Of a stretch of 17,512 nucleotides of DNA, positions 1 to 7,716 are shown piece by piece. The stretch lies in NCBI GenBank assembly GCA_041859875.1, contig JBFLFY010000031.1, forward strand, positions 1 to 17,512, given 5' to 3'. The DNA is from Thermocaproicibacter sp041859875 (GTDB lineage Bacteria > Bacillota > Clostridia > Oscillospirales > Acutalibacteraceae). Numbering within the stretch: the stretch's first letter is position 1; each line of letters begins with the position of its first letter. The notes under the pieces were generated by a model. It was not told the origin of the DNA. It saw nothing but the letters and a program-made list of their open reading frames with translations, and ran no database searches. The position numbers and the translations under genes are program-made.

Positions 1-303
1 GGAACGGACAGAAACTAAAAGAGGATTCTCCTTGTCGCCGAACTTCATACCGGTAATCTCTTCCATCTTTGCGATATGGTCCATGATCTGGCCCATGATC
101 TCGTCGTTGATCTTTTCGCCGTCCTCATAATACTGAGTACAGGCCTCTGTAGTAATCGTAAAGCCCTGCGGGACCGGCATACCGGCGGCCGTCATTTCTG
201 CCAGGCCGGCACCTTTGCCGCCCAAGATATTCTTCATCGTGGTCATATTGCCGTTAAAGGCTTTGCTGCCCTCAGTGAAGTAGTACAAGTACTTCTGACC
301 CAT
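1..303 (-). CDS. ppdK: Pyruvate, phosphate dikinase, N-terminal fragment (cut by window edge)
   Basis: This is the first 101 codons of pyruvate phosphate dikinase, which interconverts pyruvate, ATP and phosphate with PEP, AMP and pyrophosphate in the cytosol; anaerobes use it at the glycolytic PEP/pyruvate node. The protein opens MGQKYLYYFTEG and continues with the nucleotide-binding-domain signature LGGKGAGLAEM (residues about 28-38), then GMPVPQGFTITTEAC and, at the window edge, ENPLLVSVRS, which precedes the conserved glycine-rich stretch of the family. The ATG at 303-301 has a strong AGGAGG site (complement of 312-317). The rest of the roughly 870-residue protein lies to the left of the window. 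It is divergent from the glmU-like gene and has its own promoter. Family assignment is very secure; PEP synthase is less likely because the start of the protein is typical of PPDK. Confidence 0.95.
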   Translation of the reverse strand, partial: MGQKYLYYFTEGSKAFNGNMTTMKNILGGKGAGLAEMTAAGMPVPQGFTITTEACTQYYEDGEKINDEIMGQIMDHIAKMEEITGMKFGDKENPLLVSVRS

Positions 304-393
304 AAACTATACCTCCTGAATTATAATGATAATATTTTGTCGAGCTAAATATTTAAAAATAAAAATCGTGCTCGAAATTAACGCTCAAAAAGT

Positions 394-402
394 ATTATAC
401 CA
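394..402 (-). promoter_or_regulatory. Extended -10 promoter for ppdK
   Basis: On the minus strand the sequence reads TGGTATAAT, a perfect -10 hexamer (394-399) with the TGn extension (400-402). No good -35 hexamer lies 17 bases upstream, which is common when the extended -10 is present. It would give a leader of about 85 bases before the ppdK start. Assignment rests on sequence match only. Confidence 0.6.
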
Positions 403-579
403 AATTGGCGGCATAAAAGCTACAGGAATTTATAAAAATTTGTACGGAAAAAGGCAAGATATTTTGTAAAAATACCAGCAAAATGGGGCTACGTGCTTTC
501 CCGAAAATGCACAGCGCGCATTTTGTGCTTTCCGCTTTTTTCAAAAACGCTGTGAAAAAAAGGTTTTGCCACATTTCAC

Positions 580-607
580 TTGCAAAAATTAATTTATATG
601 AGATAAT
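580..607 (+). promoter_or_regulatory. Candidate promoter for the glmU-like/prs/pth/mfd run
   Basis: TTGCAA (580-585) and GATAAT (602-607) are spaced by 16 bases, giving a plausible sigma-A-type promoter about 45 bases upstream of the first start codon. Both hexamers are imperfect, so the call is tentative. Confidence 0.45.
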
Positions 608-654
608 AAGAATGAATGAAAAACCGGCTTCAGCATTGATACGGAGGAAAACGA

Positions 655-1704
655 ATGTCACAGCAGAACTGCGCCGTTGTCCTCGCCGCAGGCGAGGGGA
701 AACGGATGAAATGGGACCGCCCAAAATGTCTTTCGCCGGTCCTTTTTAAACCTATGCTCCAATGGGTTCTGGACTCGGCCCACACGGCGGGGCTCCAAAG
801 CATTTGCACGGTTACGGGGTTCCTGCACGAGCAGGTAAACGCTTACCTGCAGAAAAATGACCCGGCGGTTGTTTCCGTCCTTCAGGCGGAACGCCGCGGA
901 ACCGGCCACGCCGTAATGATGGCGGCGGACTTTATCCGCTCGCACGCGGCGGGCGGCAATGTGCTGATTTTGAACGGCGACGCGCCGTTTCTCAGCCCGC
1001 AGACAATTACAAACGCACTGAAAGAGCACGAAAAAAGCGGGAATTCCGTTACTGTGATTTCAGCGATTCTGGAAGACCCCACCGGCTACGGACGCATTAT
1101 CCGCACCAATGAGGGCGGTTCCGTGCGCGCAATTATAGAGCAGAAAGATGCTTCCACGGAAGAACAGGCTGTGCGGGAAGTGAATTCCGGCGCTTACTGG
1201 TTCCGGGCAAATGACCTTTTGGGCATTCTGCCTCAGATAAAAACTTCGAACGCACAGGGGGAATATTATCTGACGGATGCCTTTGAGCTGCTGATTGCGT
1301 GCGGAAAGCGCGCAGGAGCCTGCGCGGCGGAAACTGCTGATGCAGCGAAAGGCGCAAACGACTGCCTGCAGCTGCACGAGCTGAATACCATTGCGCGGCG
1401 CGCAGTGCTGGAAAAGCAAATGCGTGCCGGCGTCGACATCCCCTGCACAGATGGGATTCTTCTCGGCCCGGATGTTGTCATAGGCCGCAACTGCACTCTT
1501 TTGCCCGGCACGGTTCTTTACGGGCAGACTTTTATTAGCGACGGCTGTACACTGGGGCCAAACACCGTTTTAAAGGATTGTTCCATTGGTTCCGGTTCAG
1601 TGCTGGACAGCGTACGCGGTAAGGGATTCACTGCAGCGCCGGGGTTTCGGCCAAGGCCTTTCGCCATACTGGGCAGCGGGCAGGGAAAACCGGAAAAGGC
1701 GTAA
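655..1704 (+). CDS. GlmU-type nucleotidyltransferase with truncated C-terminal hexapeptide domain
   Basis: This is a sugar-phosphate nucleotidyltransferase of the GlmU family, 349 aa. The N-terminal half matches the uridylyltransferase that makes UDP-GlcNAc from GlcNAc-1-phosphate and UTP for peptidoglycan. It has LAAGEGKRM...RPK (residues 10-24), GTGHAV (82-87), the metal-site loop NGDAPF (107-112), GYGRI (144-148), EVNSG (175-179) and NAQGEYYLTD (199-208). From about residue 265 hexapeptide-repeat sequence begins (GPDVVIGRNC, LGPNTVLKDCSIGSGSVL), but the protein stops at 349, while bifunctional GlmU is about 450-460 aa. The part that normally carries the CoA-binding and acetyltransferase residues is missing, and the last 30 residues look degenerate. 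The ATG at 655 has GGAGGA at 643-648. It is likely cotranscribed with prs. The uridylyltransferase role is well supported; acetyltransferase activity is not expected. Confidence 0.88.
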   Translation: MSQQNCAVVLAAGEGKRMKWDRPKCLSPVLFKPMLQWVLDSAHTAGLQSICTVTGFLHEQVNAYLQKNDPAVVSVLQAERRGTGHAVMMAADFIRSHAAGGNVLILNGDAPFLSPQTITNALKEHEKSGNSVTVISAILEDPTGYGRIIRTNEGGSVRAIIEQKDASTEEQAVREVNSGAYWFRANDLLGILPQIKTSNAQGEYYLTDAFELLIACGKRAGACAAETADAAKGANDCLQLHELNTIARRAVLEKQMRAGVDIPCTDGILLGPDVVIGRNCTLLPGTVLYGQTFISDGCTLGPNTVLKDCSIGSGSVLDSVRGKGFTAAPGFRPRPFAILGSGQGKPEKA

Positions 1705-1839
1705 AATTCGAAGCGCCTTTTCCATCCTTCTTAAATGTGGGCAGGATTGGAAAGCCGCTTCTTCCAATAAATTTTTACACCACAAATCTGCGGGGCTGCA
1801 AAACGGCCCTGCCAATTCATTAGGGGGATTAAGAAGGAA

Positions 1840-2796
1840 ATGAGTTTTCACGGTAAGGATATTAAAATTTTTGCTGGCAATGCAAGTCGGGCCACAGCGT
1901 CGCAGATAGCGAAATGCCTGGGCCTCCCACTCGGGAAAAGCGAAGTTACTACATTCAGCGACGGTGAAATTTCGGTTTCGCTGTACGAATCCGTCCGCGG
2001 CTCGGATTGCTTTATTGTTCAGTCCACCTGCGCGCCGGTCAACAACAATCTGATGGAACTGCTTATTATGATTGATGCCATGAAGCGCGCTTCCGCCGCA
2101 AGGATTACGGCTGTTATCCCGTACTTCGGCTATGCGCGGCAAGACCGCAAGGCGAAGGCACACGACCCGATTACAGCTAAGCTGGTAGCGGACCTGCTGA
2201 CTTCAGCAGGCGCTAACCGCGTGCTTACCATGGATCTTCACGCCGCGCAGATTCAGGGCTTCTTCAACATCCCGGTCGACCATCTTCTGGGCGTTCCGGT
2301 GCTGGCTTCCCACATCAAGTCCCGCATTGCAGGTCATTGCGACGAGTATGTGGTGGTATCCCCCGACCTCGGCTCCGTTACACGCGCCCGCAACTTTGCA
2401 GAACGCATCGGCTGCCCGCTCGCCATTGTAGACAAGCGCCGCCAGAAAGCAAACGTCTGTGAAGTCATGAACATCATCGGCAACGTGAAAGACAAAAAAA
2501 TCATTCTGGTGGACGATCTGATTGACACTTCCGGAACGCTCTGCAACGCCGCCAAAGCAATTATGGAAAACGGTGCAAAGCAGGTTACGGCCTGCGCCAC
2601 CCATGCGGTGCTTTCCGGCCCGGCACTCGAGCGTATTAAGGCAAGCCCTATTAAAGAACTTGTTTTGCTCGACACCATCCCCGTGCCGGATGAAAAGCGC
2701 CTGCCGAACATGACAGTACTTTCCGTCGCACCGCTCTTTGCGGAAGCTATTGAGCGCATTTACGAAGACAAACCGGTTTCGCCCCTCTTCGTGTGA
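1840..2796 (+). CDS. prs: Ribose-phosphate pyrophosphokinase (PRPP synthetase)
   Basis: This 318-aa cytosolic enzyme makes PRPP from ribose-5-phosphate and ATP, feeding purine, pyrimidine, NAD, histidine and tryptophan synthesis. Full family length is present. The flexible-loop region is PYFGYARQDRK (94-104); the metal and ATP site is DLHAAQIQGFF (132-142); VDKRR (197-201) carries the catalytic lysine; and the PRPP-binding loop is VDDLIDTSGT (224-233). The C-terminus ends in the common form PVSPLFV. The motif SPDLGSVTRAR (174-184) has serine where most class I enzymes have the second glycine of SPDxGG. The start is weakly defined: a purine-rich AAGAAGG lies only 2 bases before the ATG, and a G-run at 1823-1827 is 12 bases away, so translation may be coupled to or modulated by the upstream transcript. 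It follows the glmU-like gene by 135 bases. Confidence 0.96.
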   Translation: MSFHGKDIKIFAGNASRATASQIAKCLGLPLGKSEVTTFSDGEISVSLYESVRGSDCFIVQSTCAPVNNNLMELLIMIDAMKRASAARITAVIPYFGYARQDRKAKAHDPITAKLVADLLTSAGANRVLTMDLHAAQIQGFFNIPVDHLLGVPVLASHIKSRIAGHCDEYVVVSPDLGSVTRARNFAERIGCPLAIVDKRRQKANVCEVMNIIGNVKDKKIILVDDLIDTSGTLCNAAKAIMENGAKQVTACATHAVLSGPALERIKASPIKELVLLDTIPVPDEKRLPNMTVLSVAPLFAEAIERIYEDKPVSPLFV

Positions 2797-2886
2797 CACG
2801 CCTTTTCTTTGGGAAAATAACGATTGCCAAAATTGATAATCCCGCAATATAAAAGCTTATTTTTTATCGTTGGCTTTATCTCGTAA

Positions 2887-2924
2887 GCGCCGTAGGCGGC
2901 GAATGGCACTTTGTGCCCTTGGCG
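2887..2924. repeat. Possible palindromic intergenic element (REP-like)
   Basis: Two mini-hairpins sit side by side: CGCC-GTA-GGCG (2888-2898) and GGCAC-TTT-GTGCC (2905-2917), followed by another GGCG (2921-2924) that could pair with the first CGCC instead. The layout resembles short dispersed palindromic elements found between bacterial genes. No second copy is visible in this window, so repeat status is unproven. Confidence 0.3.
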
Positions 2925-2997
2925 AAAAGAAACTACTGAACTCTGATTTTTGTTTTCCCAAAACGGGTCTTTTCCTGTAAATTAAAATGAACCTTTT

Positions 2998-3054
2998 CAG
3001 CCTGATTTTCCTCGGGTCTTCAGGCTGCAGCGGAGCAGAGTCATCTGCTCCGCT
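2998..3054 (+). terminator. Tandem hairpins downstream of prs (weak T-tract)
   Basis: The first hairpin is CAGCCTGA/TCAGGCTG, an 8-bp perfect stem with a 14-base loop (2998-3027). After one C comes AGCGGAGCAGA/TCTGCTCCGCT, an 11-bp perfect stem with a GTCA loop (3029-3054). The following bases are ATCGGTTTATAC, not a clean U-tract, so termination may be partial. It could equally be a structured leader for the gene starting at 3105. Confidence 0.5.
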
Positions 3055-3104
3055 ATCGGTTTATACTGCAAAATTAATTTTTTAGTTAGGAGGAGTGAAA
3101 CTTT

Positions 3105-3563
3105 ATGGCCTACAGCATAAAGGGTGTGACTCTCCGCACCGACAATTCCAAAGCAGGCATGGCGAAAATTGATGAACTGTGGCGCGATATTGAAAGCGGC
3201 AAACTGCCGCTGCTGTTTAACAGTGACCATGAATTGCTGAACGGCATTTCCCCGGTTTCCCGGTACAGCAATTACGCTAGTGGCGAAAATGGTGAATATG
3301 ATCTCTCCATTCTCGCGGTTACGGCGGGATTTTTCGGGGAATTAGAAAACGGAGTCCGGGAAGGCCGGTACCGGAAATATGATGAATCCGACGAAAACGG
3401 CGACATAAGCCAGTGCGCCCGCAAAGCCTGGGAAAAGGTGTGGGCCGAAAAACAATCCGGCGCCATCTGCCGTGCTTTTACAGAAGACTACGAAAGCACG
3501 GTTCCGGCACAATATACAAAAGACGGCAAAGCGCACTGCTATCTTTATATTGCTGTAAAATAA
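3105..3563 (+). CDS. GyrI-like/AraC effector-binding domain protein
   Basis: This 152-aa soluble protein has no signal peptide. The sequence pattern fits the GyrI-like small-molecule binding (AraC-type effector-binding, Cass2-like) family. An early helix around IDELWRDI (residues 22-29) is followed by a Y..Y.SGENGEYDLSILAV strand region, a middle part, a helix with the aromatic pattern ARKAWEKVWAE (about 105-115), RAFTEDYESTV, and a final strand CYLYIAVK. Stand-alone members bind hydrophobic or cationic ligands and often act as sensors or drug-binding accessory proteins; the ligand here is unknown. It lacks any helix-turn-helix, so it is not a regulator on its own. AGGAGG at 3088-3093 supports the ATG at 3105. 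The next gene, pth, starts only 20 bases after the stop, so the two are probably cotranscribed. The family call is from pattern recognition and is moderately sure. Confidence 0.7.
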   Translation: MAYSIKGVTLRTDNSKAGMAKIDELWRDIESGKLPLLFNSDHELLNGISPVSRYSNYASGENGEYDLSILAVTAGFFGELENGVREGRYRKYDESDENGDISQCARKAWEKVWAEKQSGAICRAFTEDYESTVPAQYTKDGKAHCYLYIAVK

Positions 3564-3583
3564 CAAATCCTGTGGAGGTTTTC

Positions 3584-4189
3584 ATGCTGAATCTGTTTCA
3601 AAAAAGGGAAGAGCCGTACGGCCCTGTAGAATACATTGTAGCGGGCCTTGGCAACCCCGGTGAAAAATACGACGGCACACGCCACAACGCCGGTTTTATG
3701 GCGCTGGACTATATTGCGGAAAAATGCGGTGTGAAAATCGACCGCTTAAAATTCAAGGGCCTGTGCGGCACAGCCGCCATCGGTGGGAAGAAAGTGCTTC
3801 TGCTGAAACCTTCCACTTACATGAACCTCAGCGGCCAAAGTGTTACGGAAGCCATGAATTTTTATAAACTTCCGCCGGAACACGTCATAATAATTTATGA
3901 TGACATTTCATTTGCGCCCGGAAAAATGCGCATCCGCATGAAGGGCAGCGACGGCGGGCAAAATGGAATGAAAAATATCATTTACCTTGCGGGGAAAGAC
4001 ACCTTCCCGCGCATCCGGCTTGGCACGGGCGACCGGCCAGACCGGCGGTGGGACCTTGCAGACTGGGTGCTTTCGCGCTTTTCGGAGGCCGACGCAAAGC
4101 TTTTTTATGAAGCAGTGGAACACGCTTACTCCGCCGTGGAGCTGATGGTTCAGGGCAAAGCCGCCGAAGCCATGAGCCAGTACAACTAA
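3584..4189 (+). CDS. pth: Peptidyl-tRNA hydrolase
   Basis: This 201-aa enzyme releases tRNA from peptidyl-tRNAs that drop off ribosomes. Family signatures are GLGNPGEKYDGTRHNAGF (21-38) with the catalytic His34, the tRNA/peptide-binding STYMNLSGQSV, the DDISFAPGKMRIR stretch with the usual acidic pair, and GSDGGQNGMKNI with the conserved asparagine. The ATG at 3584 was chosen because GGAGG lies 5 bases upstream (3574-3578); the reading frame is open further upstream, but that part overlaps the preceding gene. This start leaves about 16 residues before the canonical beginning, a short charged extension (FQKREEPYGPVE). The spacing of 11 bases to mfd indicates one transcript, a common Firmicute arrangement. 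Confidence 0.96.
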   Translation: MLNLFQKREEPYGPVEYIVAGLGNPGEKYDGTRHNAGFMALDYIAEKCGVKIDRLKFKGLCGTAAIGGKKVLLLKPSTYMNLSGQSVTEAMNFYKLPPEHVIIIYDDISFAPGKMRIRMKGSDGGQNGMKNIIYLAGKDTFPRIRLGTGDRPDRRWDLADWVLSRFSEADAKLFYEAVEHAYSAVELMVQGKAAEAMSQYN

Positions 4190-4200
4190 GGGGATCTGGA

Positions 4201-7200
4201 ATGGAATTTTTAAACCGCGCTCTCTGTGGGCTGAATGAATACGTTTCTCTGGAATCGGCGGTAAAGGAAAAAGCCCTTCCCGCCGCGGTCACCGGCGTAA
4301 GCGAAATCCACAAGGCAAACATCATTGACACACTCTGCACCCGACTTCGGCGCAGGGGCATTGTCATTACCAGCGACGAGCCGGAAGCGAACCGCCTGTG
4401 CGCCGACCTTACGGCTATGGGGATGCCTGCGCTTTTTTACCCCGGCCGCGATTTTTCTCTGCGCGCTGCGGAAGGCAGCTCTCACGAATATGAGCACCAG
4501 CGCATTCTTGCGCTGGCTTCCCTGCTGAACGGCACCTGCGGCGTGGTCGTCTGCTGTGTAGACGCCGCCCTGCAGTTCACCATCCCGCCGAAAGAGCTGA
4601 AGCGGCGCACCGTTACGCTGAAAGCGGGCATGGCGGTTTCCATGGAGAAAGTGCTGGGCGTACTTTCCGCCTGCGGGTACGAACAGGCGGCACAGATAGA
4701 CGGCCCGGGGCAGTACTCCCGCCGCGGCGGTATTCTTGACTTTTACCCGCCGGGGCTTTCCCTGCCGGTAAGAGCCGAGTTCTTCGGTAATGAAATTGAC
4801 ACCCTCTCGTTCTTTGACCCCGAAACACAGCGCCGCACGGAGTCTGCCGAAAGCGTATTTCTTTCGCCCGCTGTAGAAGCGCTTGTCGCCGACCCGGGGG
4901 GCCTTGCGGAACAGATTCGGACGCTGGCCTCCTCCCTGCGCGGCAAATCCGCTCCTGCGGCGCGCAAAGTGCTGGAGCAGGAAGCAGAGAAGCTGGAAAA
5001 CGGCCTACCCCTCGGCAACGCGGACAAATTTCTGCCGATTCTGTACGGCGGCGACACAGCCTGCCTGCTGGATTACCGGGATGACAGCACCCTGCTTTTT
5101 GTCAGCGAGCCGGTCAAAGCGCGCGAGCGGATGCGCAGTGTGCAGTGGCAGTGGAATGAAGACCTGAAAGACAGCCTCGCGGACGGCTCCCTCTGCCGCA
5201 CGCTGGACTGCTACACCCGCGACTGGGCCGACGCGCTTGCCGTTTTTGAAAAATCCGCCTCCATCTACCTCGACAATTTCGTCCACGGCAGCTATGAAAC
5301 GCCTGTGCAGACCATGCTGAACTTCACCGTGCGCCAGCTTTCCGCCTGGGGCGGCAGTATGCAGCTTTTAACAGAAGACCTCCGCAATATGCTGCAGAAC
5401 AAGTGGGCCTGCGCCGTGCTGGCCGGCAGCGAAAAAGCGGCAAAGAACGTTGCCTCAGACCTGCTGGCACAGGGCATTAACGCGGCGTATGTGGAAAAGC
5501 CGGAAAAAATCGCGCGCGGCGAAGTCGTGGTAACTTCCGGCGCGCTTTCCGGCGGCCTTGAGTACCCCGCCGCATTTTTCGGTCTGATTTCGCGCGGGCG
5601 CATGGCTCCCGTGAAGTCGAAGCGCTCACGCAAAGCCCGCTCCGGGCAGGAAATCACCGATATTTCCGACCTTGCGCCCGGCGACTATATCGTTCATGCC
5701 ACACACGGCATCGGCGTTTTTGAAGGCATCCACAAGCTTGCCATGCAGGGCGTTGTAAAGGACTACATCAAAGTCCAGTATGCAAGGGGTGACACGCTCT
5801 ACGTCCCCGTTACACAGCTGGACATGGTTTCAAAATATATCGGCCCGCGCGAAGACGCCAGCGTACGCCTAAGCCGCCTCGGCGGTTCCGAGTGGCAAAA
5901 AGCCAAGTCCCGCGTACGCAAAGCCGTGAAGGATATTGCAAAAGACCTGATTAAGCTTTACGCGCAGCGCATGAACGCCAAAGGGCATGCATTTCCGCCG
6001 GATGACGAATGGCAGCGGGATTTTGAGTCCCATTTTGAGTTTGATGAAACCGACGACCAGCTTCGCTGCATTGATGAAATTAAGCGCGACATGGAGCGCC
6101 CGATGCCCATGGACCGCCTGCTGTGCGGCGACGTCGGCTTCGGCAAAACGGAAGTCGCTCTGCGCGCCGCCTTTAAGTGCGTAACAGACGGCAAACAGTG
6201 CGCCATGCTTGTTCCGACGACAATCCTTGCATGGCAGCACTACCAGACGATTACCAAGCGCGTGGAGGGTTTTCCCCTGCGCATTGAGCTTCTTTCCCGT
6301 TTCCGCACACCAAAGCAGCAGGACGAGATTATCCGGAAGCTGAAGCGTGGGGAACTGGACATGGTGGTAGGGACGCACCGCCTGATTTCGCAGGATGTGG
6401 AGTTCCGCGACCTCGGCCTTATTATTGTGGATGAAGAGCAGCGCTTCGGCGTGGCGCAGAAAGAAAAGCTCAAGACAAAATATAAAAATGTGGATGTCCT
6501 TACCCTTTCGGCAACGCCGATTCCCCGCACGCTGAACATGGCGCTTTCCGGCATACGTGACATGAGCGTCATAGAAGAGGCGCCGCGTGACCGCCACCCG
6601 GTGCAGACCTATGTGCTGGAACATGACGACGGCATTGTAAATGAAGCCATACGGCGCGAACTGCGGCGCGGCGGGCAGGTTTACTACCTGCATAACGATG
6701 TGGCAACCATTGAGCGCACGGCAGCAAAGATTCAGGCCGCTGTACCGGAGGCAAAAGTCGGCTTCGGCCACGGCAAGATGAGTGAGCAGGAGCTTTCCGA
6801 AGTCTGGCGGCGGCTGATTGAGCAGGAAATTGACGTGCTGGTCTGCACCACCATCATAGAAACCGGCGTAGACGTTCCAAACGTCAACACGCTGATTATT
6901 GAAGATGCCGACCGCATGGGCCTTTCCCAGCTGCACCAGATACGCGGGCGCGTGGGCCGTTCCACACGGCGCGCCTACGCTTACCTTACTTTCCGGCGAA
7001 ACAAGGTGCTTTCTGAAATTGCGCAGAAGCGGCTCTCCGCCATCCGGCAGTTTACCGAGTTCGGCTCCGGTTTCAAAATTGCAATGCGCGACATGGAAAT
7101 CCGCGGCGCAGGCAACATTCTGGGCGGCGAGCAGCACGGCCACATGGAAGCCGTGGGCTACGACATGTACCTGCATCTGCTTTCGGAAGCCATCCAGCGC

Positions 7201-7716
7201 GAAAAGGGCGAAGAGGTCAAAGAGTACGGTGAAGAGTGCCTTGTGGACCTGCAGGTGGAAGCGCATATTCCGGAAAGCTATATTGCCGACCTCAACCAGC
7301 GGCTTGACATTTACCGCCGCATTGCAGACATTCGCACCCACGAAGATTCACTCGACGTGACCGACGAGCTGATTGACCGCTTTGGTGACCCGCCGGCCAG
7401 CGTAAACGGCCTTGTACAGATTGCCTTGCTGCGAAACCGCGCTTCCGCCCTTGGCATACGCGAAATCAAGCAGCAGAACGAAAAGCTTCTGTTCTTCCGC
7501 GAAAGCTTCGACATGGAGCGCGTTTCCGCCCTGATTGCAGCCATGCACGGGCGCGTAATGCTCAGCGCCGGCACAAAGCCGTACATCAGCGTCAAGATTC
7601 CTTCCGGCCAGGAACCGCTGAACGTTCTGGAAGAAACGCTGGCCGTTTTAAGCGGCAAACCCGCTGCGGAGCCCAGCAGCAAAAAGAATGGACAGTCTTC
7701 TTCGAAAAGTGTATAA
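4201..7716 (+). CDS. mfd: Transcription-repair coupling factor
   Basis: This 1171-aa DNA translocase removes RNA polymerase stalled at lesions and recruits UvrA. All expected parts are visible. The N-terminal UvrB-like module includes YSRRGGILDFYP (172-183). The CarD/RID-type RNA-polymerase interaction domain begins about 490 (DLAPGDYIVHATHGIGVFEG). The helicase core carries Walker A GDVGFGKT (643-650), the DEEQ box (744-747), the SATPIPRTL motif and motif VI QIRGRVGR (913-920). The C-terminal TRCF domain follows (VEAHIPESYI...LDIYRRIA). Length is typical. The start has AAGGGGA (4188-4194) overlapping the pth stop. The last codons overlap a promoter for the next gene. The tail after about residue 1155 is a low-complexity Ser/Lys stretch. 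A long antisense open frame inside it reflects codon bias, not a gene. Confidence 0.98.
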   Translation: MEFLNRALCGLNEYVSLESAVKEKALPAAVTGVSEIHKANIIDTLCTRLRRRGIVITSDEPEANRLCADLTAMGMPALFYPGRDFSLRAAEGSSHEYEHQRILALASLLNGTCGVVVCCVDAALQFTIPPKELKRRTVTLKAGMAVSMEKVLGVLSACGYEQAAQIDGPGQYSRRGGILDFYPPGLSLPVRAEFFGNEIDTLSFFDPETQRRTESAESVFLSPAVEALVADPGGLAEQIRTLASSLRGKSAPAARKVLEQEAEKLENGLPLGNADKFLPILYGGDTACLLDYRDDSTLLFVSEPVKARERMRSVQWQWNEDLKDSLADGSLCRTLDCYTRDWADALAVFEKSASIYLDNFVHGSYETPVQTMLNFTVRQLSAWGGSMQLLTEDLRNMLQNKWACAVLAGSEKAAKNVASDLLAQGINAAYVEKPEKIARGEVVVTSGALSGGLEYPAAFFGLISRGRMAPVKSKRSRKARSGQEITDISDLAPGDYIVHATHGIGVFEGIHKLAMQGVVKDYIKVQYARGDTLYVPVTQLDMVSKYIGPREDASVRLSRLGGSEWQKAKSRVRKAVKDIAKDLIKLYAQRMNAKGHAFPPDDEWQRDFESHFEFDETDDQLRCIDEIKRDMERPMPMDRLLCGDVGFGKTEVALRAAFKCVTDGKQCAMLVPTTILAWQHYQTITKRVEGFPLRIELLSRFRTPKQQDEIIRKLKRGELDMVVGTHRLISQDVEFRDLGLIIVDEEQRFGVAQKEKLKTKYKNVDVLTLSATPIPRTLNMALSGIRDMSVIEEAPRDRHPVQTYVLEHDDGIVNEAIRRELRRGGQVYYLHNDVATIERTAAKIQAAVPEAKVGFGHGKMSEQELSEVWRRLIEQEIDVLVCTTIIETGVDVPNVNTLIIEDADRMGLSQLHQIRGRVGRSTRRAYAYLTFRRNKVLSEIAQKRLSAIRQFTEFGSGFKIAMRDMEIRGAGNILGGEQHGHMEAVGYDMYLHLLSEAIQREKGEEVKEYGEECLVDLQVEAHIPESYIADLNQRLDIYRRIADIRTHEDSLDVTDELIDRFGDPPASVNGLVQIALLRNRASALGIREIKQQNEKLLFFRESFDMERVSALIAAMHGRVMLSAGTKPYISVKIPSGQEPLNVLEETLAVLSGKPAAEPSSKKNGQSSSKSV

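Larger units (their letters stand above)
304..654. other. Divergent intergenic region, ppdK / glmU-like gene
   Basis: This is 351 bases of AT-rich DNA between two divergent genes. It holds the ppdK promoter and leader on the minus strand and a candidate promoter for the plus-strand operon near 580-607. A 7-bp inverted repeat, AAAATGC/GCATTTT, lies near 505-530; it is AT-rich and has no T-tract, so I do not call it a terminator. Short open frames here (395-724 minus, 483-749 plus) have no ribosome-binding site and no recognisable protein features. I see no riboswitch or RNA gene. Confidence 0.6.
2797..3104 (+). other. prs to GyrI-like gene intergenic region with several inverted repeats
   Basis: This 308-base gap has no credible gene. 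It contains a compact double palindrome at 2887-2924 and two adjacent hairpins at 2998-3027 and 3029-3054, annotated separately. TATACT at 3062-3067 resembles a -10 hexamer, but no matching -35 sequence lies 17 bases upstream. The last 17 bases hold the AGGAGG site of the next gene. Whether the hairpins end the upstream transcript or shape the leader of the next gene cannot be told from sequence. Confidence 0.6.

Noticed and set aside
395..749. Short open frames in the ppdK/glmU-like intergenic region
   Set aside because: There is no Shine-Dalgarno sequence, the DNA is AT-rich, and both run into the glmU-like coding region in the wrong frame.
1586..1843. Overlapping frame at the end of the glmU-like gene as a continuation of its acetyltransferase domain after a frameshift
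   Set aside because: The translation shows no hexapeptide pattern and none of the conserved acetyltransferase stretches.
5869..7341. 490-codon open frame antisense to mfd
   Set aside because: The opposite strand encodes an unmistakable full-length Mfd; the antisense frame has no recognisable motif and follows from the codon usage of mfd.
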